Shown piece after piece: positions 1 to 8,690 of a DNA stretch of 64,000 nucleotides. Positions within the stretch are counted from its first letter, which is position 1; the number at the start of each line of letters is the position of its first letter. This DNA is from QUBU01 sp014337915. Lineage in GTDB: Bacteria; Pseudomonadota; Gammaproteobacteria; Steroidobacterales; GCA-2729495. The stretch spans positions 1 to 64,000 of the forward strand of contig SZOW01000005.1 of assembly GCA_030263395.1 (NCBI GenBank), in the 5' to 3' direction. The notes below the pieces were generated by a model, which was not told the origin of the DNA, did no database searches, and saw only the letters and a program-made list of their open reading frames with translations. The position numbers were made by a program, and so were the translations under genes.

Positions 1-55
1 TCCGCGCCTGGGTCGAAGGACCCGGAATCGCTCATCGTCCGTTCGCTCCTTGAAC

Positions 56-145
56 TGGCGGAGAGGGAGGGATTCGAACCCCCGAGGGACGTGAGTCCCT
101 AACGGTTTTCAAGACCGCCGCATTCAACCGCTCTGCCACCTCTCC
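56..145 (-). tRNA. tRNA-Ser (anticodon UGA)
   Basis: A 90-nt class II tRNA with a long variable arm reads on the minus strand. The 7-bp acceptor stem GGAGAGG pairs with CCTCTCC, followed by discriminator G and an encoded CCA at 56-58. The anticodon loop CTTGAAA gives UGA, which reads UCA-type serine codons. The T-loop GGTTCGAATCC is canonical. It lies 116 bp downstream of serS on the same strand, so the tRNA sits beside the gene for the enzyme that charges it. Confidence 0.97.
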
Positions 146-187
146 GCAACGCGACATCGGGCAGGCCGCGCACCCGGCGTGACCCGC

Positions 188-218
188 AAAACCGGGGCGG
201 ATTGTCCGCCGCCCCGGT
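188..218 (-). terminator. Candidate intrinsic terminator after serS
   Basis: Bases 191-200 and 209-218 form a perfect 10-bp GC-rich stem with an 8-nt loop. Read on the minus strand it is followed by TTTT, a short U-tract. It lies just downstream of the serS stop and before the tRNA-Ser, so it may end the serS transcript. The short U-tract makes efficiency uncertain. Confidence 0.5.
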
Positions 219-261
219 CCCGCGGCGCAAGTCAAAGGCGACCGGACACCCGGGCTGCGGC

Positions 262-1539
262 TCAGGACGGAGAAATTGTCTCCATCCCTCCCATGTAGGA
301 TCTCAGCACCTCGGGGATGCTGATGCTGCCATCGACCTGCTGGCCGTTTTCCATCACGGCCACCAGTGCCCGGCCGGCTGCCACGCCCGAGCCGTTGAGG
401 GTGTGCAGCAGCTCGGGTTTGCCGGTGTCCGGGTTGCGCCAGCGCGCGCCCATGCGGCGGGCCTGGAAGTCCATGAAGTTGCTGCAGGAGGAAATCTCGC
501 GGTACTTCCCCTGCCCCGGCAACCAGACCTCGAGGTCGTAGGTCTTCGAGGAACCGAAGCCGATGTCGCCGGCGCAGAGCGCCATGACCCGGTATGGCAG
601 CCCCAGCCGTTGCAGGATGACCTCGGCATGCCCCGTGAGCGTTTCCAGCGCCGCGCCGGAATCGGCTGGCGGCACCACCTGCACGATCTCCACCTTCTCG
701 AACTGGTGCTGGCGGATCATGCCGCGGGTGTCCTTGCCGTAGGAACCCGCCTCGGAGCGGAAGCAGGGCGTATGTGCGGTCAGCTTCAGCGGCAGCTCGC
801 GCGCCTCGAGGATGCGCTCGCGTACCAGGTTGGTCAGCGGCACCTCGGCGGTCGGGATGAGGAAATAGCCCTGCTCGCCGCTGACGGCAAACAGGTCGGC
901 CGCGAATTTCGGCAGCTGCCCGGTGCCCTGCAGGCTCGCCGCATTCGCAAGATACGGCACGTACACCTCGGTATAGCCGTGCTCGCCGCAATGGGTGTCG
1001 AGCATGAACTGGATCAGTGCGCGCTGCAGCCGCGCCAGCGGCCCGCGCATGACGGCGAAGCGCGCGCCAGCGATGCGCCCGGCGGCCTCGAAGTCCAGCC
1101 CCAGCCGCGCGCCGAGGTCGACATGGTCCAGTGGCTGGAAGCCGAACTCGCGTGGCGTTCCCCAGCGGCGCAGCTCCTGGTTTGCGCTCTCGTCACGTCC
1201 ATCGGGCACCGAGTCCTGCAGCAGGTTGGGCAGGCCGAGCTGCAGCTCGTCGAGCTGGCCCTGCACCACCTGCAGTTCGGCCTCGGCGGCGGCCAGTTCG
1301 CCACCCAGGTGCTCGACCTCGGCCAGCAGTGGGGCGATGTCCGCACCCTGGGCCTTGGCCCGGCCGATGCCCTTCGACCTGACGTTGCGTTCATTGCGCA
1401 GCTGCTCCACCCGCAGCTGCACGCCGCGCCGGCTCTCCTCGAGCGCGAGGAAGGCCGCAGTGTCCAGCTGGAAGCCGCGCCGCGCGAGGTTGGCAGCGAC
1501 GCGCCCGGGATCCGAGCGCAGCAGTCGGGGGTCGAGCAT
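262..1539 (-). CDS. serS: Serine--tRNA ligase
   Basis: Class II aminoacyl-tRNA synthetase that charges tRNA-Ser (and tRNA-Sec where present) with serine in the cytoplasm. At 425 aa it has the usual length. Residues about 30-100 are charged and Leu/Glu-rich and form the N-terminal coiled-coil arm that grips the long variable arm of tRNA-Ser. The catalytic core shows TAEVPL (about 230), motif 2 RSEAGSYGKDTRG (from 261), SSCSNFMDFQARR (from 350) and motif 3 GSGVAAGR (383-390). rarA lies 64 bp upstream and tRNA-Ser(UGA) directly downstream. The serS-rarA-lolA-ftsK order is the one seen in Pseudomonas. Confidence 0.97.
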   Translation of the reverse strand: MLDPRLLRSDPGRVAANLARRGFQLDTAAFLALEESRRGVQLRVEQLRNERNVRSKGIGRAKAQGADIAPLLAEVEHLGGELAAAEAELQVVQGQLDELQLGLPNLLQDSVPDGRDESANQELRRWGTPREFGFQPLDHVDLGARLGLDFEAAGRIAGARFAVMRGPLARLQRALIQFMLDTHCGEHGYTEVYVPYLANAASLQGTGQLPKFAADLFAVSGEQGYFLIPTAEVPLTNLVRERILEARELPLKLTAHTPCFRSEAGSYGKDTRGMIRQHQFEKVEIVQVVPPADSGAALETLTGHAEVILQRLGLPYRVMALCAGDIGFGSSKTYDLEVWLPGQGKYREISSCSNFMDFQARRMGARWRNPDTGKPELLHTLNGSGVAAGRALVAVMENGQQVDGSISIPEVLRSYMGGMETISPS

Positions 1540-1603
1540 GATCCTGGTTCTCCGGCGGGCGGGTCCTGCCGCCCGCCGCGAATTCTACCCGCAAGCGGGT
1601 CGG

Positions 1604-2959
1604 CTACCGCGGTTTCCTGATGCTTGCAGCGGCACGGTTGCGTTCGCGCAGCTCCGCCAGCCGCGCCGCGATCTTCGCCTCCATGCCGCGGCCGGAGGGC
1701 TCGTAGTAGGTCCGCTCCGGCAGTCCCTCCGGCAGGTAGCGTTCGCCGGCGGCGAAGGCATCCTCCTCGTCATGCGCATAGCGATAGCCCTGGCCATGGC
1801 CGAGGTCCTTCATCAGCCGTGTCGGTGCATTCCGGATGTGCAGCGGCACTTCCAGGGAACCATGCTTCACCACGTCCTCCCGGGCTGCCGCAAACGCGCG
1901 GTACACGGCGTTGCTCTTGGCCGCACAGGCGAGGAACACCACCGCCTGGGCGATGGCCAGCTCGCCTTCCGGGCTGCCGAGCCGTTCGTAGGCATTCCAG
2001 GCTTCCAGCGTCATGGTCAGGGCCCGGGGATCCGCGAGGCCAATATCCTCGACCGCCATGCGCACCACGCGGCGGGCGATATAGCGCGGGTCGCAGCCGC
2101 CATCGAGCATGCGGGCCAGCCAGTAGAGCGCGGCATCGGGGTCCGAGCCACGCACCGCCTTGTGCAGCGCGGAGATCTGGTCGTGGAAGGCATCACCGCC
2201 GCGGTCGAAGCGACGCCAGCTGCCGGACACGACCTGGGCCACGGTCTCCTCGCTGACGTCCGGCGCGGTGGCGCTGGCGGCACGCGCCACGCCGGCCGCG
2301 AGGTCCAGCAGGTTGAGCGCGCGGCGGGCGTCACCGTCCGCAGCCTGGGCGATGGCATCCAGCGCTGCGTCGCTGAACCGCAGCCCGAGGGCACCGAGCC
2401 CGCGTTCACGATCCGCCAGCGCGCGGCGCAGCAGCACCAGGAGATCCGCTGGTGCCAGCGGGCGCAGCACATAGACCCGCGCCCGCGACAGCAGCGCATT
2501 GTTGAGTTCGAAGGACGGGTTCTCGGTGGTGGCGCCGATGAAGATGACCGTGCCATCCTCGACGAAGGGCAGGAAGGCATCCTGCTGTGCCTTGTTGAAG
2601 CGGTGCACCTCGTCGAGGAACAGTACCGTGGGCTGGCCGCGATCCACCTGTGCGGCGGCGATGGCCTCGCGCACATCCTTGACGCCCGCGAGCACCGCCG
2701 ACAGGCCGATGAAGCGTGCCCCCGCCGCCTGTGCCACCAGCCGGGCCAGAGTGGTCTTGCCGGTGCCCGGCGGTCCCCAGAGGATGGCCGAGTGCAGCGG
2801 CCGTGCCTGGACCAGGCTGCTGAGCGGCTTGCCCGGGCCCAGCAACTGCGGCTGGCCCACCACCTCGTCGAGGCTGCGTGGCCGCATGCGATCGGCGAGC
2901 GGCTGCCAGCCCGGCGGCGCGCCCTCCTCAGCCGTATCGCTGCCAGTCCCGGCAGACAT
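1604..2959 (-). CDS. rarA: Replication-associated recombination protein A (AAA+ ATPase)
   Basis: RarA/MgsA (451 aa) is a clamp-loader-like AAA+ ATPase that acts at stalled replication forks, family of eukaryotic WRNIP1. Walker A is GPPGTGKTT (63-70) and Walker B is FLDEVHRF (114-121), followed by sensor 1 GATTENPSF. The C-terminal half carries the RarA tetramerisation region. The start ATG is only 3 bp from the stop of the VanZ-like gene, so the two are probably cotranscribed downstream of lolA. Length and motifs leave little doubt. Confidence 0.95.
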   Translation of the reverse strand: MSAGTGSDTAEEGAPPGWQPLADRMRPRSLDEVVGQPQLLGPGKPLSSLVQARPLHSAILWGPPGTGKTTLARLVAQAAGARFIGLSAVLAGVKDVREAIAAAQVDRGQPTVLFLDEVHRFNKAQQDAFLPFVEDGTVIFIGATTENPSFELNNALLSRARVYVLRPLAPADLLVLLRRALADRERGLGALGLRFSDAALDAIAQAADGDARRALNLLDLAAGVARAASATAPDVSEETVAQVVSGSWRRFDRGGDAFHDQISALHKAVRGSDPDAALYWLARMLDGGCDPRYIARRVVRMAVEDIGLADPRALTMTLEAWNAYERLGSPEGELAIAQAVVFLACAAKSNAVYRAFAAAREDVVKHGSLEVPLHIRNAPTRLMKDLGHGQGYRYAHDEEDAFAAGERYLPEGLPERTYYEPSGRGMEAKIAARLAELRERNRAAASIRKPR

Positions 2960-2962
2960 CCA

Positions 2963-3346
2963 CTATGGGCCGGCGCCCAGCCAGGCTTCGACCCACCCGC
3001 ACCAGCGGCGCAGGCCGGCGCTGGCCATGAGCCAGCCGATGCCAATGCCGGTGAAATCGGCCAGCACATCCCGGGGATCCGCTGCGCGGTAGGCGAGGAA
3101 GCTCTGCAGGAACTCGATCAGCAGCCCGTAGACTGCGAGTGCGGCGATGACCCTGAGCGTCATCCCCTCGTCGACGACACCGAGGAACCAGACGGCGAGG
3201 AAGGCGAAGGCCAGCGCATGCAGGAACTTGTCCTCGTTGGCCACCGCAATGGGTGTCGCCATCGGCAGCAGGGCCAGCACCAGCGTCAGCGCCAGGCCAC
3301 CCAGGCCGGCGCCCAGCCAGAACCACTTGTAGCGCAGGGGCTGCAT
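2963..3346 (-). CDS. VanZ-like small membrane protein
   Basis: Predicted 127-aa inner-membrane protein with four hydrophobic segments. The central pattern of HALAFAFLAVWFLG, then GLLIEFLQSF and DPRDVLADFTGIGIG, fits the VanZ-like/phosphotransbutyrylase-associated family. No biochemical role is established for most members. I start at the ATG at 3346; an in-frame GTG six codons upstream would overlap the lolA stop. It sits between lolA and rarA with almost no spacing, implying cotranscription. Confidence 0.75.
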   Translation of the reverse strand: MQPLRYKWFWLGAGLGGLALTLVLALLPMATPIAVANEDKFLHALAFAFLAVWFLGVVDEGMTLRVIAALAVYGLLIEFLQSFLAYRAADPRDVLADFTGIGIGWLMASAGLRRWCGWVEAWLGAGP

Positions 3347-3353
3347 GGCGCGA

Positions 3354-3992
3354 CTAGAGGCCACCCTCGCGGATCACATCGGCACCGGGCGGCACCTTGA
3401 ACGTGAATGCTGCATCATCGACCGGCGCATTGAGACGCACCTCGGTCAGGTACAGGTGCGTCTGCTGGCCGAGCCGGTCCTCCAGCACCAACTCCGCCGG
3501 GCGCTCGCCCGCGAAGGCCACCGCCACGCTGCTGAAATCGGCATCGCTGGCGCGCGGCCTGAGCTTGACCCAGGCCAGCTGCTCACCGGTCCAGGTGCTG
3601 ACGCGCTCGAAACGCTCGAGGATCGTGCGGTTCCCGGTCAGCAGGGCCGCTGGCGTCTCGCCCAGCGCATCGGTCAGGGGCCGTACGGTCACCTGAGCCA
3701 GGTCGGCCTCGTAGAGCCAGAGGCGCTGGCCGTCGGCGATGAGCACCCGCTCGTACGGACGCAGGTAATCCCAGCGGAAGCGTCCCGGGCGCTTGAGCAG
3801 CAGCGTGCCCTCGGATCGCTCCACCACCTGCTGTTCGGCGTTGACCACTTCCTGGCGGAACTGGGCACGCATCGAACGCGTGCGCTCGAGGAAGCCCTCG
3901 AGGCGGGCCATGCCATCCGGCGGGCTGGCCGCGGCGCTGGCCGCGCCGCCCAGGAGCAGCAACGCCGCCACCAGGATGTGCCGGAGAGCCAC
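3354..3992 (-). CDS. lolA: Outer-membrane lipoprotein carrier protein LolA
   Basis: Periplasmic chaperone that takes lipoproteins from LolCDE and passes them to LolB at the outer membrane. I choose the GTG start at 3992 (212 aa) because it begins directly at the signal peptide VALRHILVAALLLLGGAASA; longer readings overlap ftsK. The mature part has the LolA hallmarks: an N-terminal RTxSMRAxFxQ stretch, GTLLLKRPGRFRWDY, and TDALGETPAALLTG in mid-protein. ftsK ends 4 bp upstream. The inner-membrane partners LolC, LolD and LolE are encoded at 42.5-45.8 kb in this window. Confidence 0.93.
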   Translation of the reverse strand: MALRHILVAALLLLGGAASAAASPPDGMARLEGFLERTRSMRAQFRQEVVNAEQQVVERSEGTLLLKRPGRFRWDYLRPYERVLIADGQRLWLYEADLAQVTVRPLTDALGETPAALLTGNRTILERFERVSTWTGEQLAWVKLRPRASDADFSSVAVAFAGERPAELVLEDRLGQQTHLYLTEVRLNAPVDDAAFTFKVPPGADVIREGGL

Positions 3993-3996
3993 GCGA

Positions 3997-6357
3997 TCAG
4001 GCTTCTGGAGGCGGTGGCGCCAGCACTTCGCGGAAGCCATTGGACTGCAGGGGCCCGACCAGCCCCGCCTGTTCCATGGTCTCGACGAGGCGCGCAGCGC
4101 GGTTGTAGCCGATCTTCAGGCGGCGCTGGATGCCGGATACCGAGGCGCGACGTGTCTCGGCGACGATCTGCACCGCCTGGTCGTAGAGCGGATCGGCCTC
4201 GCCATTGCCATCCTCGCCGCCCGCGGCCGGCTCGCCGGACAGGCCCGGGATTGGCGTCGACGGCCCCTCGAGGACTTCGTCCAGGTACTGCGGGCTGCCC
4301 GAGCCCTTGAGCTGGCCGGCGACGCGGTGGACTTCCTGGTCGGAAACGAAGGCGCCGTGGACCCGCAGCGGCGCGGCCGTGCCGGGGGCCATGAACAGCA
4401 TGTCGCCATGACCGAGCAGGCTTTCGGCGCCACCCTGATCGAGGATGGTACGCGAATCCACCTTGGCGGAGACCTGGAAAGCAATGCGACAGGGGATATT
4501 GGCCTTGATGAGCCCGGTGATGACATCCACCGACGGCCGCTGAGTGGCGACGATCATGTGGATGCCGGCGGCGCGCGCCTTCTGTGCCAGCCGGGCGATC
4601 AGTTCCTCGACCTTCTTGCCGACGATCATCATCATATCGGCGAGCTCGTCTATGATGATGACGATGAACGGCATGGGCTGCAGCGGTTCGGCCTTCGCCG
4701 GCACGCCATCGGCTGTGTTGGGCGGGAATGGATCCGGGATGCTCTCGCCCTTCTCCTGCGCGCTGCGGATCCGGCGGTTGTAGCCAGCGATGTTGCGCAC
4801 GCCGAGCGCCGCCATCAGCCGGTAGCGCCGGTCCATCTCCACGACGCACCAGCGCAGCGCGTTGGCGGCATCCTTCATGTCCGTCACCACCGGACAGAGC
4901 AGGTGCGGGATACCCTGGTAGACGGAGAGCTCGAGCATCTTCGGGTCCACCATGATGAGGCGGACTTCCTCCGGCTTCGCCTTGTACACCAGGCTCAGCA
5001 CCATGGCATTGATGCCGACCGACTTGCCCGAACCGGTGGTGCCGGCGATCAGCAGGTGCGGCATGCGCTGCAGGTCGGCCACCACCGACTTGCCGCCGAT
5101 GTCCTTGCCGAGCGCCAGCGTCAGCGGCGAGTTCATTTCCTCGTAGGCCTTCGAACGCAGGATCTCGCCGAGGGTGACCAGCTCGCGGGTTTCGTTGGGA
5201 ATCTCCAGGCCCACGGTCGACTTGCCGGGGATCACCTCGACCACCCGCACGCTGACCGCGGACAGCGAACGCGCCAGGTCCTTGGCAAGGCCGCTGATCT
5301 GGCTAACCTTCACGCCCGGCGCCGGATTGAGTTCGAAGCGCGTCACCACCGGGCCAGGATGCACCGATACCACCTCGACCTCGACGCCGAAATCACGCAG
5401 CTTCATCTCCACCAGGCGCGACATGGCCTGCAGGCCCTCGGTGGAGTAGCCCGTCGCCTGCTGTGGCGGATCGTCAAGCAGCGACAGCGGCGGCAGTTCG
5501 CCCGGCATGGTCTGCTCGAACATCCTGACCTGGCGTTCCTGCTGCACGCGGACGCCCGGCTCCGGTGGCTTGACGACCGGCTCGATGCGCGGCGGCGGTT
5601 TCTTCGCGACCTTCTTGCGCTCGGCACGCACCACCTCCTGGCGCTGTTCCTGTGCCTGCTTCATGTCCGCGCGTTCGCGCAGCTGCCGGCTGAAGCCGCG
5701 CAGGCGGTCGACTCCCTCGAGGACCAGGCGGCCGATGGTGTCCATGAGTGCGAGCCAGGACAGGCCGCTGAAGATGGAGACGCCGGCCAGCCACAGCGAC
5801 AACAGCAGCAGCGTGGCGCCGATGCTGCCGAGGCTGCCGGCCAGGCCCCTGCCGACCAGTTCGCCGAGCGCGCCACCTGCAGACTGCGGCAGCGAACCGG
5901 CGCCGAAATGCAGCGTGGCGAGGCCGCAGCTGGTGAGCAGGGTCAGCAGGAAGCCCGCCAGCCGCGTGCCAAGGATGGCGCGGTCCAGTGGCCCCGGCAG
6001 CTTGCGCATCGTGAACACCAGCCAGCCGGCGAGAGCGGTCATGGCCGGCAGCAGGTAGGCCGGGCCACCGAAGAAGCTGTATGCGAGATCGGCAAACCAC
6101 GCGCCACCGGAGCCGATCTGGTTGTGGACGGACAGTCCGCTGCCGGTGTTGCTGAAGCCGGGATCGCGGGGGTCGTAGCTGAACAGCGCGACCAGCATGA
6201 TGAGGGCGAGCGCACCCAGCACCCACAGGGCGGACTCCCGCAGGGCATTGCCCGCCGGACCTGCGGGGATGCTGTCACCGTCGAGACGGGCTGCTTTGCT
6301 CACCGGAGATTTCGCAACAACAAAAGACGTCGGCTGCTTCTGCGCCAAAGCAGTCAC
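3997..6357 (-). CDS. ftsK: DNA translocase FtsK
   Basis: Septum-anchored DNA pump (786 aa) that moves chromosome termini and activates XerCD at dif during division. The N-terminal part has about four membrane segments (roughly 43-60, 98-115, 134-150, 175-205). A fairly short charged linker follows (about 220-300), then the RecA-like motor with Walker A GTTGSGKS (439-446) and Walker B LIMVDPKMLEL (467-477). The C-terminal gamma winged-helix domain (about 720-786) contains the KIGYNRAARLVE recognition region that reads KOPS. The linker is much shorter than in E. coli FtsK (1329 aa), like Pseudomonas FtsK. Divergent from trxB across 170 bp. Confidence 0.96.
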   Translation of the reverse strand: MTALAQKQPTSFVVAKSPVSKAARLDGDSIPAGPAGNALRESALWVLGALALIMLVALFSYDPRDPGFSNTGSGLSVHNQIGSGGAWFADLAYSFFGGPAYLLPAMTALAGWLVFTMRKLPGPLDRAILGTRLAGFLLTLLTSCGLATLHFGAGSLPQSAGGALGELVGRGLAGSLGSIGATLLLLSLWLAGVSIFSGLSWLALMDTIGRLVLEGVDRLRGFSRQLRERADMKQAQEQRQEVVRAERKKVAKKPPPRIEPVVKPPEPGVRVQQERQVRMFEQTMPGELPPLSLLDDPPQQATGYSTEGLQAMSRLVEMKLRDFGVEVEVVSVHPGPVVTRFELNPAPGVKVSQISGLAKDLARSLSAVSVRVVEVIPGKSTVGLEIPNETRELVTLGEILRSKAYEEMNSPLTLALGKDIGGKSVVADLQRMPHLLIAGTTGSGKSVGINAMVLSLVYKAKPEEVRLIMVDPKMLELSVYQGIPHLLCPVVTDMKDAANALRWCVVEMDRRYRLMAALGVRNIAGYNRRIRSAQEKGESIPDPFPPNTADGVPAKAEPLQPMPFIVIIIDELADMMMIVGKKVEELIARLAQKARAAGIHMIVATQRPSVDVITGLIKANIPCRIAFQVSAKVDSRTILDQGGAESLLGHGDMLFMAPGTAAPLRVHGAFVSDQEVHRVAGQLKGSGSPQYLDEVLEGPSTPIPGLSGEPAAGGEDGNGEADPLYDQAVQIVAETRRASVSGIQRRLKIGYNRAARLVETMEQAGLVGPLQSNGFREVLAPPPPEA

Positions 6358-6420
6358 GGGCCATCATAGCAGCAAGTCGCCGGGGGGTTGAACCAGCAGC
6401 CGGAGGCATGCCGCGGGCAC

Positions 6421-6450
6421 TTGGCCCGCTGCGGCATTCTTTCCTACACT
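6421..6450 (+). promoter_or_regulatory. Candidate sigma-70 promoter of trxB
   Basis: TTGGCC (6421-6426) and TACACT (6445-6450) are separated by 18 bp, each matching four of six consensus bases. It would place the start of transcription about 70 bp upstream of the trxB ATG in the ftsK/trxB divergent gap. This is a pattern match only. Confidence 0.35.
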
Positions 6451-6527
6451 ACGGCGCCGGGTGGCACAGCACCCCGGGATAGACCGGCGGCAGTGTGCTG
6501 CCCCACCGCCACCCGAAGGATTGCCCG

Positions 6528-7475
6528 ATGGCCGAAGCCCAGCACGCCCGACTCCTGATCCTCGGCTCCGGCCCCGCAGGTTACACGGCGGCCGTGTACG
6601 CGGCCCGCGCCAACCTGCGGCCACTGCTGGTCACCGGCATGGAACAGGGTGGGCAGCTCATGAACACCACCGAGGTCGACAACTGGCCGGGCGGTCCCGA
6701 GGGCCTGCAGGGTCCACAGCTCATGGAGCAGCTGCGCGAGCACGTGGCCCGCCTCGGCGTGGAAATGATCTTCGACCACATCCACAAGGCGGAGCTGGGC
6801 AGCCGGCCCCTGCGCCTCACGGGCGGCGAGCGCGAGTACAGTGCCGATGCCCTGATCATCGCCACGGGCGCATCCGCGCGCTATCTCGGCCTGCCGGGCG
6901 AAACGGCCTACCGCGGCCGGGGCGTGTCGGCCTGCGCAACCTGCGATGGATTCTTTTATAAGGGGCGGGACGTGGCCGTGGTGGGCGGCGGCAATGTCGC
7001 GGTGGAGGAAGCGCTGTACCTCGCCAACCTCTGCAATCGCGTCACGCTGATCCATCGCCGCGACAGCCTGCGAGCGGAAAAGATGCTGCAGGACCGGCTC
7101 ATGGCCCGGGTGCGCAACGGCAACATCGACATCCTCTGGAACCATGAAGTGGCCGAAGTCCTTGGCGACGATTCCGGTGTCAACGGCCTGCGGCTGCGCA
7201 GCACCGATGGCGCCACGCGCGACCTCGCCGTCCACGGCGTGTTCATCGCCATCGGCCACGACCCCAACACCGGCGTGTTCGCCGGCCAGCTCGCGATGAA
7301 CAATGGCTATATCACTGTGCGCTCCGGGCTGCAGGGTGGTGCCACCGCCACCAGTGTCCCCGGCGTGTTCGCCGCGGGTGACGTGGCCGACCACGTCTAC
7401 CGCCAGGCCATCACTTCCGCCGGATCCGGCTGCATGGCCGCACTCGACGCCGAGCGCTACCTCGATTCGGCCTGA
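6528..7475 (+). CDS. trxB: Thioredoxin-disulfide reductase
   Basis: FAD/NADPH flavoenzyme that keeps thioredoxin reduced. The start ATG at 6528 is supported by a GAAGGA ribosome-binding site at 6515-6520; it gives 315 aa, the normal length. FAD-binding GSGPAGYTAAVYAAR is at about 13-27, the redox-active CATCD puts Cys136 and Cys139 in the usual place, and the NADPH-binding VVGGGNVAVEEALYL follows. The C-terminal GVFAAGDVAD completes the FAD site. It is followed on the same strand by an acyltransferase-fold gene, aat and infA, the same neighbourhood as in Pseudomonas. Confidence 0.96.
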   Translation: MAEAQHARLLILGSGPAGYTAAVYAARANLRPLLVTGMEQGGQLMNTTEVDNWPGGPEGLQGPQLMEQLREHVARLGVEMIFDHIHKAELGSRPLRLTGGEREYSADALIIATGASARYLGLPGETAYRGRGVSACATCDGFFYKGRDVAVVGGGNVAVEEALYLANLCNRVTLIHRRDSLRAEKMLQDRLMARVRNGNIDILWNHEVAEVLGDDSGVNGLRLRSTDGATRDLAVHGVFIAIGHDPNTGVFAGQLAMNNGYITVRSGLQGGATATSVPGVFAAGDVADHVYRQAITSAGSGCMAALDAERYLDSA

Positions 7476-7547
7476 GGTTTGACTGCTCCCTGGCCGGCGC
7501 CAAGGCTCTGGCGCAGGCCAGCGGAGCCATGGATCACCGGGCACGAC

Positions 7548-8690
7548 GTGCAACTGCAGGTCCTCGACAACATCGGCGCGGCCAGCGCCACCGAATGGAA
7601 CGCGCTGGATCACGCCGGCCAGCCATTCCTGCGCCACGAGTTCCTCGCCGCCCTCGAGGACAGTGGCTGCGTGGCCCCGGAAACCGGCTGGACGCCACGG
7701 CATGTGGTCGCCCACGACGCCGCCGGCCGCCTGGTCGGCGCCCTGCCGCTGTATCGCAAGACCGATTCCTGGGGCGAGTTCGTCTTCGACTTTGCCTGGG
7801 CCGACGCCTATCGGCGCGCCGGGCTGCACTACTTTCCAAAGCTGGTGGCAGCGGTGCCGTTCACACCGGTCACCGGGCCACGCCTGCTGGTCACCCCCGG
7901 GACCGATCAGCCCGTCGTGGCTGCAGCACTCCTCGATGCGGCGCTGGAACACATGCGTGACACGGGCGCCTCGTCCCTGCACCTGCTGTTCCCGGGGCTG
8001 GACGAGGCCACCAGCCTCGGCCGGCGCGGGCTGCTGCTGCGCAAGGATTGCCAGTTCCACTGGCATAACCGCGGCTACGGAAGCTTCGAGGATTTCCTCG
8101 GGCAGTTCACCGCCGAGAAGCGCAAGAAGGCCCGGCGCGAGCGCCGGCGGGTCGCCGAGGCCGGCATTCGCTTTCGCATCCTGGGCGGCGATGAAATTGA
8201 CGACGCGCTTTGGGGTACGATCATGCCGCTCTATGCCAGCACCTTCTGGCGGCGGGGCCGCGAGCCCTACCTCAACGAGGATTTCTTCAGGCGCGTGGCG
8301 CGGTCGATGCCCGGGCAGATGCTGGTGGTACTGGCGATGCTCCACGCAGCGCCGGTTGCGGTGGCCATCCTGTTTCGCAGCGCCGACAGCCTGTACGGCC
8401 GCTACTGGGGCAGCTCCGGCGACTACCACAGCCTGCACTTCGAGACCTGCTACCACCAGGGCATCGAGTACTGCATCGCCCATGGCCTGCAGCGCTTCGA
8501 ACCCGGCACCCAGGGCGAGCACAAGATCGCCCGGGGCTTCGAACCCGAGGCCGTCTGGTCGGCCCACTGGCTGTCCGACCCGCGCTTCGCGGCCGCCATC
8601 GACCGCCACCTGGACCGTGAACGCGAGCACGTAGACCAGTACATCGACGTGGTGCAGGACCACGTGCCCTTCCGCAGGGAGCCACCGTGA
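7548..8690 (+). CDS. GNAT-superfamily (DUF482/FemAB-like) acyltransferase-fold protein
   Basis: About 380 aa, matching the DUF482 family of peptidogalycan/GNAT-like proteins, found next to aat in other genomes. Seen: QPFLRHEFLAALEDSGCV near the N-terminus, AEKRKKARRERRRV mid-protein, then FRSADSLYGRYWGSS, FETCYHQGIEYCI and FEPGTQGEHKIARGF near the C-terminus, which are the conserved blocks of the family. The substrate is unknown. The start is uncertain: I use GTG 7548 because VQLQVLDNIGAA aligns with the usual N-terminus; a TTG at 7479 would add 23 residues but has no spaced ribosome-binding site. Its stop overlaps the aat start. Confidence 0.8.
   Translation: MQLQVLDNIGAASATEWNALDHAGQPFLRHEFLAALEDSGCVAPETGWTPRHVVAHDAAGRLVGALPLYRKTDSWGEFVFDFAWADAYRRAGLHYFPKLVAAVPFTPVTGPRLLVTPGTDQPVVAAALLDAALEHMRDTGASSLHLLFPGLDEATSLGRRGLLLRKDCQFHWHNRGYGSFEDFLGQFTAEKRKKARRERRRVAEAGIRFRILGGDEIDDALWGTIMPLYASTFWRRGREPYLNEDFFRRVARSMPGQMLVVLAMLHAAPVAVAILFRSADSLYGRYWGSSGDYHSLHFETCYHQGIEYCIAHGLQRFEPGTQGEHKIARGFEPEAVWSAHWLSDPRFAAAIDRHLDREREHVDQYIDVVQDHVPFRREPP

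Noticed and set aside
6444..8663. A 739-codon minus-strand frame opposite trxB and the acyltransferase gene
   Set aside because: Antisense shadow; composition is typical of shadow frames and the plus-strand genes are clearly real.
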